Below are positions 55,745 to 64,000 of a stretch of 64,000 nucleotides of DNA, one piece after another. The notes below the pieces were generated by a model. It was not told the origin of the DNA, did not search any database, and worked only from the letters and a program-made list of their open reading frames with translations. A program made the position numbers and the translations under genes. This stretch comes from Tanypteryx hageni. Lineage: Eukaryota > Arthropoda > Insecta > Odonata > Petaluridae. Every line of letters starts with the position of its first letter. Positions within the stretch are counted from its first letter, which is position 1. The stretch is from NCBI GenBank assembly GCA_028673005.1, contig CM054114.1, positions 130,964,470 through 131,028,469 of the forward strand, in the 5' to 3' direction.

Positions 55745-57600
55745 TAGTAGTGTTTCAATTAACGTGGGAAGATAGACATGCGTTCATCATAGCAACGAGA
55801 TTTAACACACTATTGTCATTTTTAATGCTGTATTCTTTTAATATAAATCTCTTTATTTTAATTGGTATTGATACGAGCATTCCTACGTTTTTGAAGGGAT
55901 ATTTCTGCTAATAATTGTAAGTTTTTATTTATCGTATTTGTTATTGATAGTAAGTTTTTATTTATCTTAAATACTTTTTGTCTTTATTCACTATATAAAA
56001 TAGGTAATTCTGTTGTAAAGGATGTTAATTTGAACAAATTTAAATAAAACATTTTAAAATGTTGGGTTGTAGCATAGCAATTCTTCAGCTAACTATACTT
56101 ATACAGTTGTTTTAGATGGATGGTTGATGTGATGTTAGGAAAATAACAATTTATTCTTTTTGTAACTTAAGTTAGGTGACTAAAATGTGAAATATTCAAC
56201 AATTTCACTTCTACTAGTATCTAAAGCTGCATTACTCTGAACTAACAGTATATTTTCATTGATTTTAAGCAATATGAATGGATAAGTTAGTATTTCCAGT
56301 AATGAAACTAAAGATACAATCAAACTTCTTACTACTATAATGAAAACAGAACTTAGTTACTTCCACATATTTGTGGAAGTAACTAAGTTCTTTCTTAATG
56401 ATGAGTAAATTCCACAAGGTTGAGCCTGACCTCATTATTGATATTCTTACTACTACGAGTAATATACCAAACATTCTTACGTTTGTCTCTACTTCTGTCT
56501 GCCATTCTCTCAACTGTAAAAAGATTAAATAGAGAGACCTCCACATCACTCAACTGCTGGTAGGTAGATAATTTTGCAAATTTTTACGGTCATGCAAGCT
56601 GAAAAGTTATCATAATTATATTATAAAGTTTATTCATATTAAAGTATTAGCCATATACAAGTTGGTTATAAAAATTCATTTTAAAACCTTTACTTGTTTT
56701 CTTTTCCGCTCGACTACTCTTCAGAAATTGACAGGTGATCCATATATATTAGTGTATAAACAGTAATATTGATTAAATTCGTTTATTTAAAAAATACATG
56801 TATAATATCATAAAGAGATTTTGACATTACATGCAGTATTTTAAACCCTATAATGCTCAATTAATTTGTTTCCCAATTTTTCTCTATCATTGATAAACTA
56901 TGAATTACAAATGGTATTTATGGTGTGAGAATTCCTTGGAATGACTAACACATACTGAAACATTTACTGTCAATTTAAGTAATCTATTTGGGACGTCAAC
57001 TTTGGGAAATTAGTCACAGTTTGGACATTTTGTTTAATCAATTAAATCAACGTAACGCTACGACATTTCAATACATTCCTCGTTTTTGATGATTGATCAT
57101 TAATAACTGACGGGCGATTCCTATGACCGTTATTTAAATTCTATAATTAATTTACTTGTCACAAGCCTTAAACCCATGTCGATGATTTATTTTTGTAACG
57201 CAAAGTAATTTACTCCAGATAATTTACTCACACAGAATAATCCATCAAAAGATGTAAAATATAAAAGTTATCCTCGTTTAAAGTTCTCTTTTTTTTAAGC
57301 TAACGCCGAAATAAGATTAACCGAAAAAAATCCGATCATTTCAAACGTTAACAATTTACGAGTACATATATTTTTTTTAAGAAAAGAAACGGACTATTTA
57401 AATGAATAGGAGGGGGATGAGGAGAACGGCAATTTGTCCTTCCGCCAATTCACCGGGAGAAGCGATCTTGAAAAACCTACGCATAGAGCGGTGCACGAAT
57501 TTCATTTCTTTTTTTCAAATGTACGTATAACGAACCAAACGTCCCCAGAATGGAGTTCTGCTTCACTCACTCCCTTTCACCCTTTCTATCCACTACACCA
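55745..57600. other. Intergenic, AT-rich, no gene seen
   Basis: Contains one perfect palindrome (next entry) and nothing else I can support. Confidence 0.5.
56349..56390. repeat. Perfect 19-bp inverted repeat with 4-nt loop
   Basis: GAACTTAGTTACTTCCACA, TATT, then the exact complement of the first arm. 19 of 19 pairs. Confidence 0.97.
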
Positions 57601-57604
57601 ACGC

Positions 57605-58170
57605 ACCAAAGAGAGAGAGAGAGAAACACACACACACAATCTCTTCCCCTAACCGATAGAATGCACGAAAAATCCCTTTCGATTTATTACCTCCATCTAA
57701 AGAGCGAGAAGTTAAAAGAGTGGGAAGGGATGTGGGAGGCAGAACAGGAGGGGGAGGGTCCGGGATGGGATGGAAAGGGAAGAATGAAAGGGATGATCAT
57801 GAGGGAACATAACCGAACGAGAGAGAGAGAGAGAGAGGGTGGGAGAAGAGGGGGAGAGCGAGGGTGGGAGGAGAGCGAGGGCGAGGGTGGGAGGAGAAGG
57901 AGAGAAAGAGAGAGGGAAAAGAGGGGAATAGAGAGAGAGAGAGATCGTAGAACGGGACAAGGCCAAGTTTGAACGAGAAGGGGTGAAGGTTGTTACGGGA
58001 GGAGATATTTCCTTTCCACCTTTAACAAGAGATACCGGAGAGCTAAAGAAGTAAATGAGATGGGGAAAGGTAAGGGGAAGACGAGATGTAGAGGCAGATA
58101 AGGGATATTAGAAAGAGATAGCTAAGGCGGGATAGAGAGAGAAAAAAAGGAGAAAGCGGTCGAAATGAAA
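57605..58170 (+). repeat. (GA)n-rich purine tract
   Basis: Begins with (GA)n-(CA)n at 57609-57639, is densest at 57818-57960, and grades into purine-rich DNA. The 140-codon frame is a composition artefact. Confidence 0.88.
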
Positions 58171-58231
58171 AGAACTGAATGAAAAGTGAAGAACTGGGCC
58201 AAGAGGGTTTGAGTGGAGGAAAAGATATAGG

Positions 58232-58463
58232 CAGTGGCGGATTTGGAAATTTCCCGCCCCTAGGTCGAATTATTTTTCCACCCCCTTTTTGGCACTTTTT
58301 TCTAAAACAAATCGCTCATGTATATGGTTTGTCTGCACATTCGTCCGTCTGCGGATCATAATTAGTTTATCAAAAGTCTGCGTAATAATAATTTTTTCCC
58401 GCTCTGAAATCTCTCCGCCCCTAGGCTTTTGCCTACTTTGGCCTTATTTTAAATCTGCTACTG
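58232..58463. mobile_element. hAT MITE, 232 bp, perfect target duplication
   Basis: The left end is CAGTGGCGGATTTGGAAAT and the right end, reversed, is CAGTAGCAGATTTAAAATA. GCCCCTAGG occurs inverted inside each end. Both flanks read GATATAGG (58224-58231 and 58464-58471), 8 of 8. The first 12 bases match the autonomous-type hAT at 3151. Confidence 0.92.
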
Positions 58464-58471
58464 GATATAGG

Positions 58472-58775
58472 ATATGCATAGGAGAGAAGAATTCGAGAGA
58501 GAGAGAGGAAAGTTGGAGGAAGAGAGAAAGGTCACCGAAAGCGGAGAAACGATATGAAAAGAAAACGAGAGGGGAAGAGTGATAAGAAAATGGAGGATAA
58601 GAGGGTCGGACAATATTTGAATGGGAAGAAAAGAGGATAATACGAGAGAGCGAGGGATAGAGAAATATCGAGCGAGAGGAAATGACTGAAATAAACAGAG
58701 GGGGATGAACATGCGGCAGCTAGGTTACAAGAAGAGAAGAGACGAGAACAGGAATAAGATGCGGAGAGACATATG
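58472..58775 (+). other. Purine-rich intergenic stretch
   Basis: GA-biased; no gene supported. Confidence 0.5.
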
Positions 58776-59101
58776 CAGTAAACTTCCGACGAACCGGATG
58801 ATCAGGATTTCGTTTGATCGGAATTTTTTCAACCTTATAAAATTAGTGTTTTTAAACTTTCTACTGTCGCGGTCCCCTTGAATGTTATGCGACCCCATTT
58901 GAATTGAAAATAGTAAAAATAAGAAGCTTTAATACAAATTTCTTCATTATATACAGCTATTAAAATTTTTATGACGAATTTCCGAAAATATCTTGAAAAA
59001 AATTATTATTTTTCAAAATGTTATTTTTTGGGATCTCACCTTACTTCCAAAAGTTTTGGGACATTTTTGGGGGGCCGTGGCTCCTTCTTTGAGAAAAACT
59101 G
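58776..59101. mobile_element. Tigger-like left end followed by a hAT-like MITE
   Basis: CAGTAAACTTCCGACGAACC at 58776 is a Tigger-type end without a found partner. From about 58844, AGTGTTTTTAAACTTTC with CGCGGTCCCC, and at 59101 reversed CAGTTTTTCTCAAAG with CCACGGCCCC, form hAT-like termini. The target duplication is unclear. Confidence 0.45.
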
Positions 59102-59655
59102 TTGTATATTACGCACTTGAACATGTAAAATATTTAAACTGCGCTGTACCTTAAAAAGGTATTGAATCATAGTACAGTGTTATTTGAGTTACTTTACCAT
59201 TATATTATATTACTTTCTGGAAGTTTTTTTTGCTAACTTAGCATATCGTTTATTTTTCATTTGTGTGTCATGGTACGCGTAAATAGATCTACAGATCAAA
59301 CGGAATAATCTCGGGAAAGGTATATTTTGTCGAAAAATATTGCGTTATGTAGGAAAGGTGCTATGGCAACCCCTGCCAAGCGCTTTTCGCGGCTTACAGG
59401 GTAGGCGTATAAATGTAAATTACATTAAATTGTGTGGAAGTAACCATGTTGTTTCATTACATCTCGTAAATTACATAGTTTTCAAATGTATCCTATTCCA
59501 TTTTAGCAAATAATTTTTTTTTAAATCGCGGAATTATTGATTACGTAGATGAATCCTAATTTTACATGATAGTTGTTCCGGTGATTAAAGAGTGAACTAT
59601 AGAGTTCACATGATGGCCAAAATAAAATTGACGAACTCTGTCCCTCCACTGGCCA
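59102..59655. other. Intergenic, no gene seen
   Basis: No supported feature. Confidence 0.45.
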
Positions 59656-59669
59656 TAAAAGGTTGGGCA

Positions 59670-59712
59670 AGCCATATGTGCATTTCGTCTAAAAATCGAC
59701 CGCCATCAGTGG
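59670..59712 (-). ncRNA. Hammerhead-like motif, decayed copy
   Basis: The minus strand reads CTGATGG (complement of 59703-59709; one change from CTGATGA), CG, a GTC/GAC stem, GAAA (complement of 59683-59686), ATGCACAT and ATGG. Preceding ACCA could pair with TGGC. It aligns with the copy at 35472-35511. Confidence 0.42.
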
Positions 59713-59857
59713 TACATGCTACAACTAAATCTCTGACTTTTGTTGTAGAAGTATCCCCAATACAGAAAATATCCAATGATCCTATCATGATTCTAAATCA
59801 CTTATCGGCGAATCATTACTTAATGGCGACTGCTATGTAGGTGTAATTTTCATATAT

Positions 59858-59859
<2 letters not shown>

Positions 59860-59893
<34 letters not shown>
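59860..59893. repeat. (TA)n microsatellite
   Basis: About 17 units. Confidence 0.94.
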
Positions 59894-59897
<4 letters not shown>

Positions 59898-60462
59898 TAT
59901 GTGTCGTAACGGATATTGGAGTGACATAGATTGTCAATATTTTTGGTAACTGATAGAAAATATAATCGAAACGCAGAAGTTATTATTTTTCTAGGCCGAC
60001 AACGAAATTTCTCCCTAGAACTTGTAGCGCATCATTAACGAGATACAATCGAATGTCTATTTAGACTTCAAAAAGGGGATATTTTAATTGGACAATATTA
60101 AATTCGTTCGAAAAATATTATTTTATATCTCTCGTAGAGAATCTTATATAAGTGGTTTGTGTGATCCTAGATACGGACGGAAAGACATATTCATTCATTG
60201 CACTCCATGCCATCCACCAGTTTGGTGAGTTGCGGGGTGACGTAAGGGTACATAAAAATATTGTTACAAAATTAAACAGTTATAACCTGTGAACAATGGG
60301 TCATACCTTTATTTTGCTTCCTGTTACGGAAAAAATGATATGTCCAGCACATGAATTTCTTTATATTGTTGCAACGGTACTTTTGAGTTTCTCTCAACAA
60401 CAGCGTCCTCAACAACAATCATGGCAATTACAATTGTGAATAATTTTTAAACATTTGGAATA
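59894..60462. other. Intergenic, no gene seen
   Basis: No supported feature. Confidence 0.45.
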
Positions 60463-60792
60463 ATTTTCCGGTACTCTCTTTTTCTCGACCCACAACTTCC
60501 AAGTGGTGGGGTCTGCAACAACGGCGCCGTGAGTGACAAGAAATGGAACCACGTGGTTTGTTATTAAATGATTATTGAATGATTTGTTTTTTGATTTGGA
60601 CTTGAAAAAAGATGCCATGGAAAGGTTGTTGTTGTCGGGTTAGATGCCAGCGGAGATAAGAAGTTCGACGTGGAGATAAGAAGTTCGATGCAGAGCAAAC
60701 CGTAGTTCCATTTATCGTCACCCACGGCGCCGTTGTTGCAGATCTCGACGCTCGGAGGTTGTGGGTCAAGAACAAGATAGTACCAATTTTCC
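60463..60792. repeat. Long imperfect inverted repeat, arms about 100 bp
   Basis: 60463-60560 and the complement of 60694-60792 share CTGCAACAACGGCGCCGTG, CGACCCACAAC or TGACCCACAAC, and AAATGGAAC blocks (about four in five positions). The spacer holds a 20-bp tandem pair starting GGAGATAAGAAGTTCGA (60652-60690). Confidence 0.85.
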
Positions 60793-60880
60793 AAATGAAA
60801 AATACTTAAGACACGTTTTACAGAAAAACTATAGGTAAATATAATTGTTATTTGGGTGCCGTGGATAACAAATGATTGAT

Positions 60881-61038
60881 TCGCGATCGAAATTACCGTT
60901 GGTGGCGCTAGCATTGCTGTCAATATTTAAAAGAAAATTTGCTTACAAAATATAACGTTTGGTAGCATTGGGATAATTTTTATCGCAACCGCAATTACCC
61001 TTGGCAGCGTATGCATCGCTATCAACAATTAGAAAATA
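60881..61038. repeat. Imperfect direct repeat, unit about 57 bp
   Basis: TCGCGATCGAAATTACCGTT and ATCGCAACCGCAATTACCCT start two units (60881-60938, 60982-61038) that both continue GGCAGCG or GGTGGCG, GCAT-GCT-TCAA and end AGAAAAT. The second unit stops exactly at a Helitron terminus. Confidence 0.75.
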
Positions 61039-61350
61039 CTAGCGTGATAATACCGTCAGATATGACGGGATTATCATAAAAGTATTCCAAATATATTTGA
61101 TTTTAATTCAGTCCTAGTCCGAAGATCAAAGGTCAAATACACGAATTTTAATAAGCAAAAGAAAATAAGCTTGCAGGTCGAAATATCGAGTCCTCCATTT
61201 TATCTTATGGGAAATGGAAATCATTTTCAGGAATCAAAATGGCTTTTACTTTAAGAATCGAACATTCCCATCAAATGTCAATCTTCTAGCTAGTCGTAAA
61301 GTTTGTTAAAAATAACATTACAGTTCCGCTTTCCCACCCACCGACGACGA
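61039..61350 (-). mobile_element. Helitron, minus strand, 3' end preserved
   Basis: On the minus strand the sequence ends CCCGTCATATCTGACGG, then TATTATCACG, CTAG (complement of 61039-61042) and T. The body (CATTCCCATC to AAAGTTTGTTAAAAA) matches 24840-24900. The 5' boundary is uncertain. Confidence 0.7.
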
Positions 61351-62260
61351 CGAAGTCATCATACTATATTAATAAGGCTCTTATCTCTATATAGTTATAT
61401 GCAAACATCCTTGATTCTTGACTACTGGGATGTTTATAAACAATTGCCTTAGTTATCTTAACTGTTGACTGAACTTAAAAAAAAAATATGTTGACAATTA
61501 TTTAGTGAATTTATAGTATTGATGAACGTTTCTAGAAGACGTTTCTTTAAACCTTACACATTAAAAGGTAATTTTTTTTTATAATAGTGATAGCTTATAT
61601 GAAAAATTATAACTATTTCTCAACTAAAGATAAATAAATGTATCAGCTTAGACAACTTATATTTAGTGATTTCATTATTTATAGAGAACGTACTCAGAAT
61701 TTCGTTCACTTAAAATACACTCGGTAAAACGTTATTATATTGCTTCTTATAATAGTGATAGTGTATTACAACAAATTATCTTTAGTTTTAGTAAACGCTT
61801 TTAAGAAGGCCGTTATTTTAAACTTTACACGTTAAAATATGATTTTATTTATCTTATGATAATGATGATACCTTACCTTTTCCTTAATAAAGTAGTAAAA
61901 TTGTAAAAAATTATTTATCAGGATGTTTTTTAACTGAAATAAATTTTCAAATAATAGGTACAAATAGATTTATTCATTGTCAATCTTCGATTAAAAATAT
62001 TTTGTTATTAATTTCAAATTATTAACATTTTGAAAGTCAATAGTCAATTAAAGAAAATTTTAAAAAATCGTGTTTATATTTATATTAAGTTACTGAAACA
62101 ACAATAACCAACATTTTTAGAATAAACTAAGCCTTAAAATATTTTGCCGACGAGTGTATCAATCGTGTAAAATTAACATTAAATTCAATTACATTTAAAT
62201 TATGTACCTTACTTAAAAAAGCCGTGAACCTCTGGACAAAAAACATTCTTATCATTTCTC
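61351..62260. other. AT-rich intergenic with weak repeats
   Basis: Two loosely similar blocks, near 61530-61605 and 61790-61880, share TTTAAACCTTACACATTAAAA-like text. No gene seen. Confidence 0.45.
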
Positions 62261-62269
62261 AATATGGAA

Positions 62270-62627
62270 CCGATGACATCAGATACGAGGGAACGCCGTC
62301 GACGAGACTGTCAAAGAAATTATATAAGGAATCGACGTGCCAATGAAAAGTCAGGGGCAAACTTTTGACCGCGTCGGTTTGCTATTGAAAAATCAAGTTT
62401 TCGTGCATGGACAACTCTACGTGGCCATGTCAAGAGTACGAAGGCATGACGCAATAAAAATTATATCAAGTAAACAAAATAAAGTAAAAAATATTGTTTA
62501 TCGAGAATTTTTGAGTAAACTTTTATAAATTGAAATTATATTAATAGTTGTCTGAATTTTTAAATTAATATGCTTAATATGAAGTACATGAAATTACTTG
62601 CGACGCATGGCGTCGCGCGCAGGCTTG
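62270..62627 (+). mobile_element. Helitron 3' end with helicase tail
   Basis: A helicase C-terminus is followed about 70 bases later by a perfect 7-bp hairpin GCGACGC-ATG-GCGTCGC (62600-62616), seven bases and CTTG (62624-62627), one change from the CTRR end rule. The hairpin differs from that of the other Helitrons here, so this is a separate family. Confidence 0.7.
62337..62528 (+). pseudogene. Helitron PIF1-type helicase C-terminal fragment
   Basis: The frame reads MKSQGQTFDRVGLLLKNQVF, VHGQLYVAMSRVRRHDAIKI. The (N)KSQGQT and GQLYVA-SR-R motifs are the last conserved helicase motifs of PIF1-like Helitron proteins, which unwind DNA during rolling-circle transposition. Upstream sequence does not continue the domain in frame, so it is a 3' remnant with an intact natural stop. 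Confidence 0.85.
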
Positions 62628-62756
62628 TTTTTATATATTAGAAGAAAGGTATATATTAGAAGATATACAGGATATATCATATAAAACCTAAGGTACTTAT
62701 AGAAGTGCTACATAACTGAAATAAGTCATTGGGTACAACCTCTGGAAAAAATCTGA

Positions 62757-62790
62757 AATAAAATAATAAAATAAAATAAAATAAAATGAT
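62757..62790. repeat. (AAAAT)n microsatellite
   Basis: About six AAAAT/AATAAA units. Confidence 0.85.
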
Positions 62791-63555
62791 ATATTTAAGG
62801 GGTATTTTTTACCCCAATGTCCAATTAGAAACACCGGTAAGAAAAGTATTGAAAACTGTGCAAGGCTATATAAAATTGCTTTTTAAATTATTTATAATTT
62901 AAGTTACAAAAGTTAAGACATGCATTATACTTTGGAAGAAAGAATGAAGTTTATTTTTCTTGAAGACATAATACAAATCCATGCTGAATTTGCGTAAAAA
63001 TTCATTTAATGATAAATTTATGAAAAGTTTTTCGGTTATCAACAATGAAAAATATTAACTACCATAGCAACGAATTCAATGCCTTTCAATGGAAATTGAT
63101 TTTCCATACTTCAAGAGCATTGATTTAATGCTTAGACTGCATTATAATCCATTTGATTTCAGCCAACGACGTATACATATGATATGGTAATAATTTTTAA
63201 TTATTTTTTTATTCGGATATGTACTAAAAAGCATGGATGATGACACCATAATCATAACAGACAAAATATCGTAATTTATACAAAAATTTTAGTGTAACAT
63301 ATAGACTATTGTCTTAATGATAATTACATATAGTTATTGCTTAAAAAGGGCGAGCTGAACAATGAAACTTGAAATTCGAAAACTTGGACGCGAGCCGATT
63401 GCCAGAGAATTAAGAAATTCCGGGTAGATGCATTAATTAAATGGAAAATGATTATGGTACCATCTTATTTATATGGGCTTTGCGTAGTTCAAATGCTGTC
63501 GCGTTAGTTTATTTATGAGTTTAGATCATGTTGTATGGTGATTTTTTAAGCGCTT
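62791..63555. other. AT-rich intergenic, no gene seen
   Basis: No supported feature. Confidence 0.5.
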
Positions 63556-63997
63556 GCAGTATGCAAGCTCCAACAACTCGTATAGTACATATAAAGATGA
63601 CAATACAATCTCGAGGTTTAACAATGACACGGTCGGCAAGGCAACATGTCGTTAAAAAGCATTCAATTTTCCAATAAATATGATTTAGACGTATAACATG
63701 AGGGATTTCGAATCGAAGACAAAAATCGACGATAAGAATAAGAATCTGTTTATTTTTCTTTACGATGGTCCCTGTCCGAAGATAGTAGGTCAATTACTTC
63801 TAATTTAATTTTGCAAAAGAAATAAAGCTTGCAAGTGAAAAAAGGGAATTTTTAAGTGTTCTCTTATGGAGATTTGTATAAAGCGTTCCGACGGACGGAC
63901 CAACGGATGGACGGACAGAATATAGATAATATGTATTTAATATAGCAACGGAAACAAAGCTGCCATACCAGCATGCTTGGCATAAATTCAGATACAA
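63556..63997 (-). mobile_element. Helitron body fragment, minus strand
   Basis: ATCTCGAGGTTTAACAATGA (63609) matches 27178 and the complement of 26745. TGTCCGAAGATAGTAGGTCA (63773) matches 61119. GACGGACGGACCAACGG (63893) is the reverse of the GTCCGTTTG-type head at 25017. So a 5' part is present; the 3' end is not visible. Confidence 0.6.
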
Positions 63998-64000
63998 TCG

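Noticed and set aside
1..64000. CRISPR arrays, bacterial operons or phage genes
   Set aside because: No regular spacer-repeat pattern, no dense coding and no bacterial-type gene order; all recognisable proteins are eukaryotic transposon products.

Overview
The window looks like non-coding nuclear DNA from an animal with a repeat-rich genome, most likely an arthropod. The basis is the mix of mobile elements: hAT transposases of the ZMYM/DUF4371 type, a DD41D-like mariner, pogo/Tigger relatives, Helitrons, a Penelope-like element, an R4/Dong-type LINE and jockey/RTE-type LINE fragments. It also has long (TA)n and (GA)n microsatellites and many small inverted-repeat elements. I found no host protein-coding gene I could defend. 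Nearly every open frame above 60 codons is a transposon remnant, low-complexity sequence or chance. Base composition swings between AT-rich intergenic sequence and CpG-richer patches (about 12.4-13.7, 17.4-19.4, 34.5-35.3, 48.6-49.3 and 52.2-53.1 kb) that carry no recognisable exon.

Layout. 0-2 kb: empty apart from a (TA)n tract. 2.1-6 kb: a decayed LINE tail invaded by a hAT MITE and then by a 2.8-kb hAT element (3151-5974) that still shows terminal repeats, a near-perfect 8-bp target duplication and a broken transposase. 6.6-16.4 kb: hAT and Tigger-like MITEs, two more LINE tails and (TA)n tracts. 18.2-19.1 kb: strongly strand-biased G-rich purine DNA with a 12-bp minisatellite. 21.9-23.4 kb: a minus-strand Penelope-like element with RT and GIY-YIG nuclease, broken by one frameshift and one stop. 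23.4-27.5 kb: a Helitron cluster with two 3' hairpin/CTAG ends. 28-41 kb: small repeats, tRNA-like elements, a Tigger deletion derivative (32947-33789) and LINE tails. 42436-44027: a mariner with good inverted repeats, itself invaded by a tRNA-like hairpin element. 44.8-45.5 kb: a (GA)n-rich tract. 45.5-47.7 kb: an R4/Dong-like LINE sitting between TAA repeats. 50-51 kb: duplicated minus-strand LINE tails. 53.7-55.7 kb: a short tandem repeat, a second hAT transposase fragment and a foldback element between (TA)n tracts. 58-64 kb: hAT MITEs, inverted and direct repeats, and three more Helitron pieces.

The most interesting signal is a set of six dispersed motifs that share a hammerhead-ribozyme-like order: CTGANGA or a close variant, one extra base, a short stem, then GAAA and a near-palindromic short helix III. 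One lies in the 3' region of the Penelope-like element, four belong to a separate small repeat family, and one sits inside the foldback element flanked by (TA)n. Hammerheads are known in Penelope-like elements, so the small family may be a non-autonomous, ribozyme-bearing derivative. All calls were made by eye without alignment or folding software; coordinates of decayed elements are approximate.
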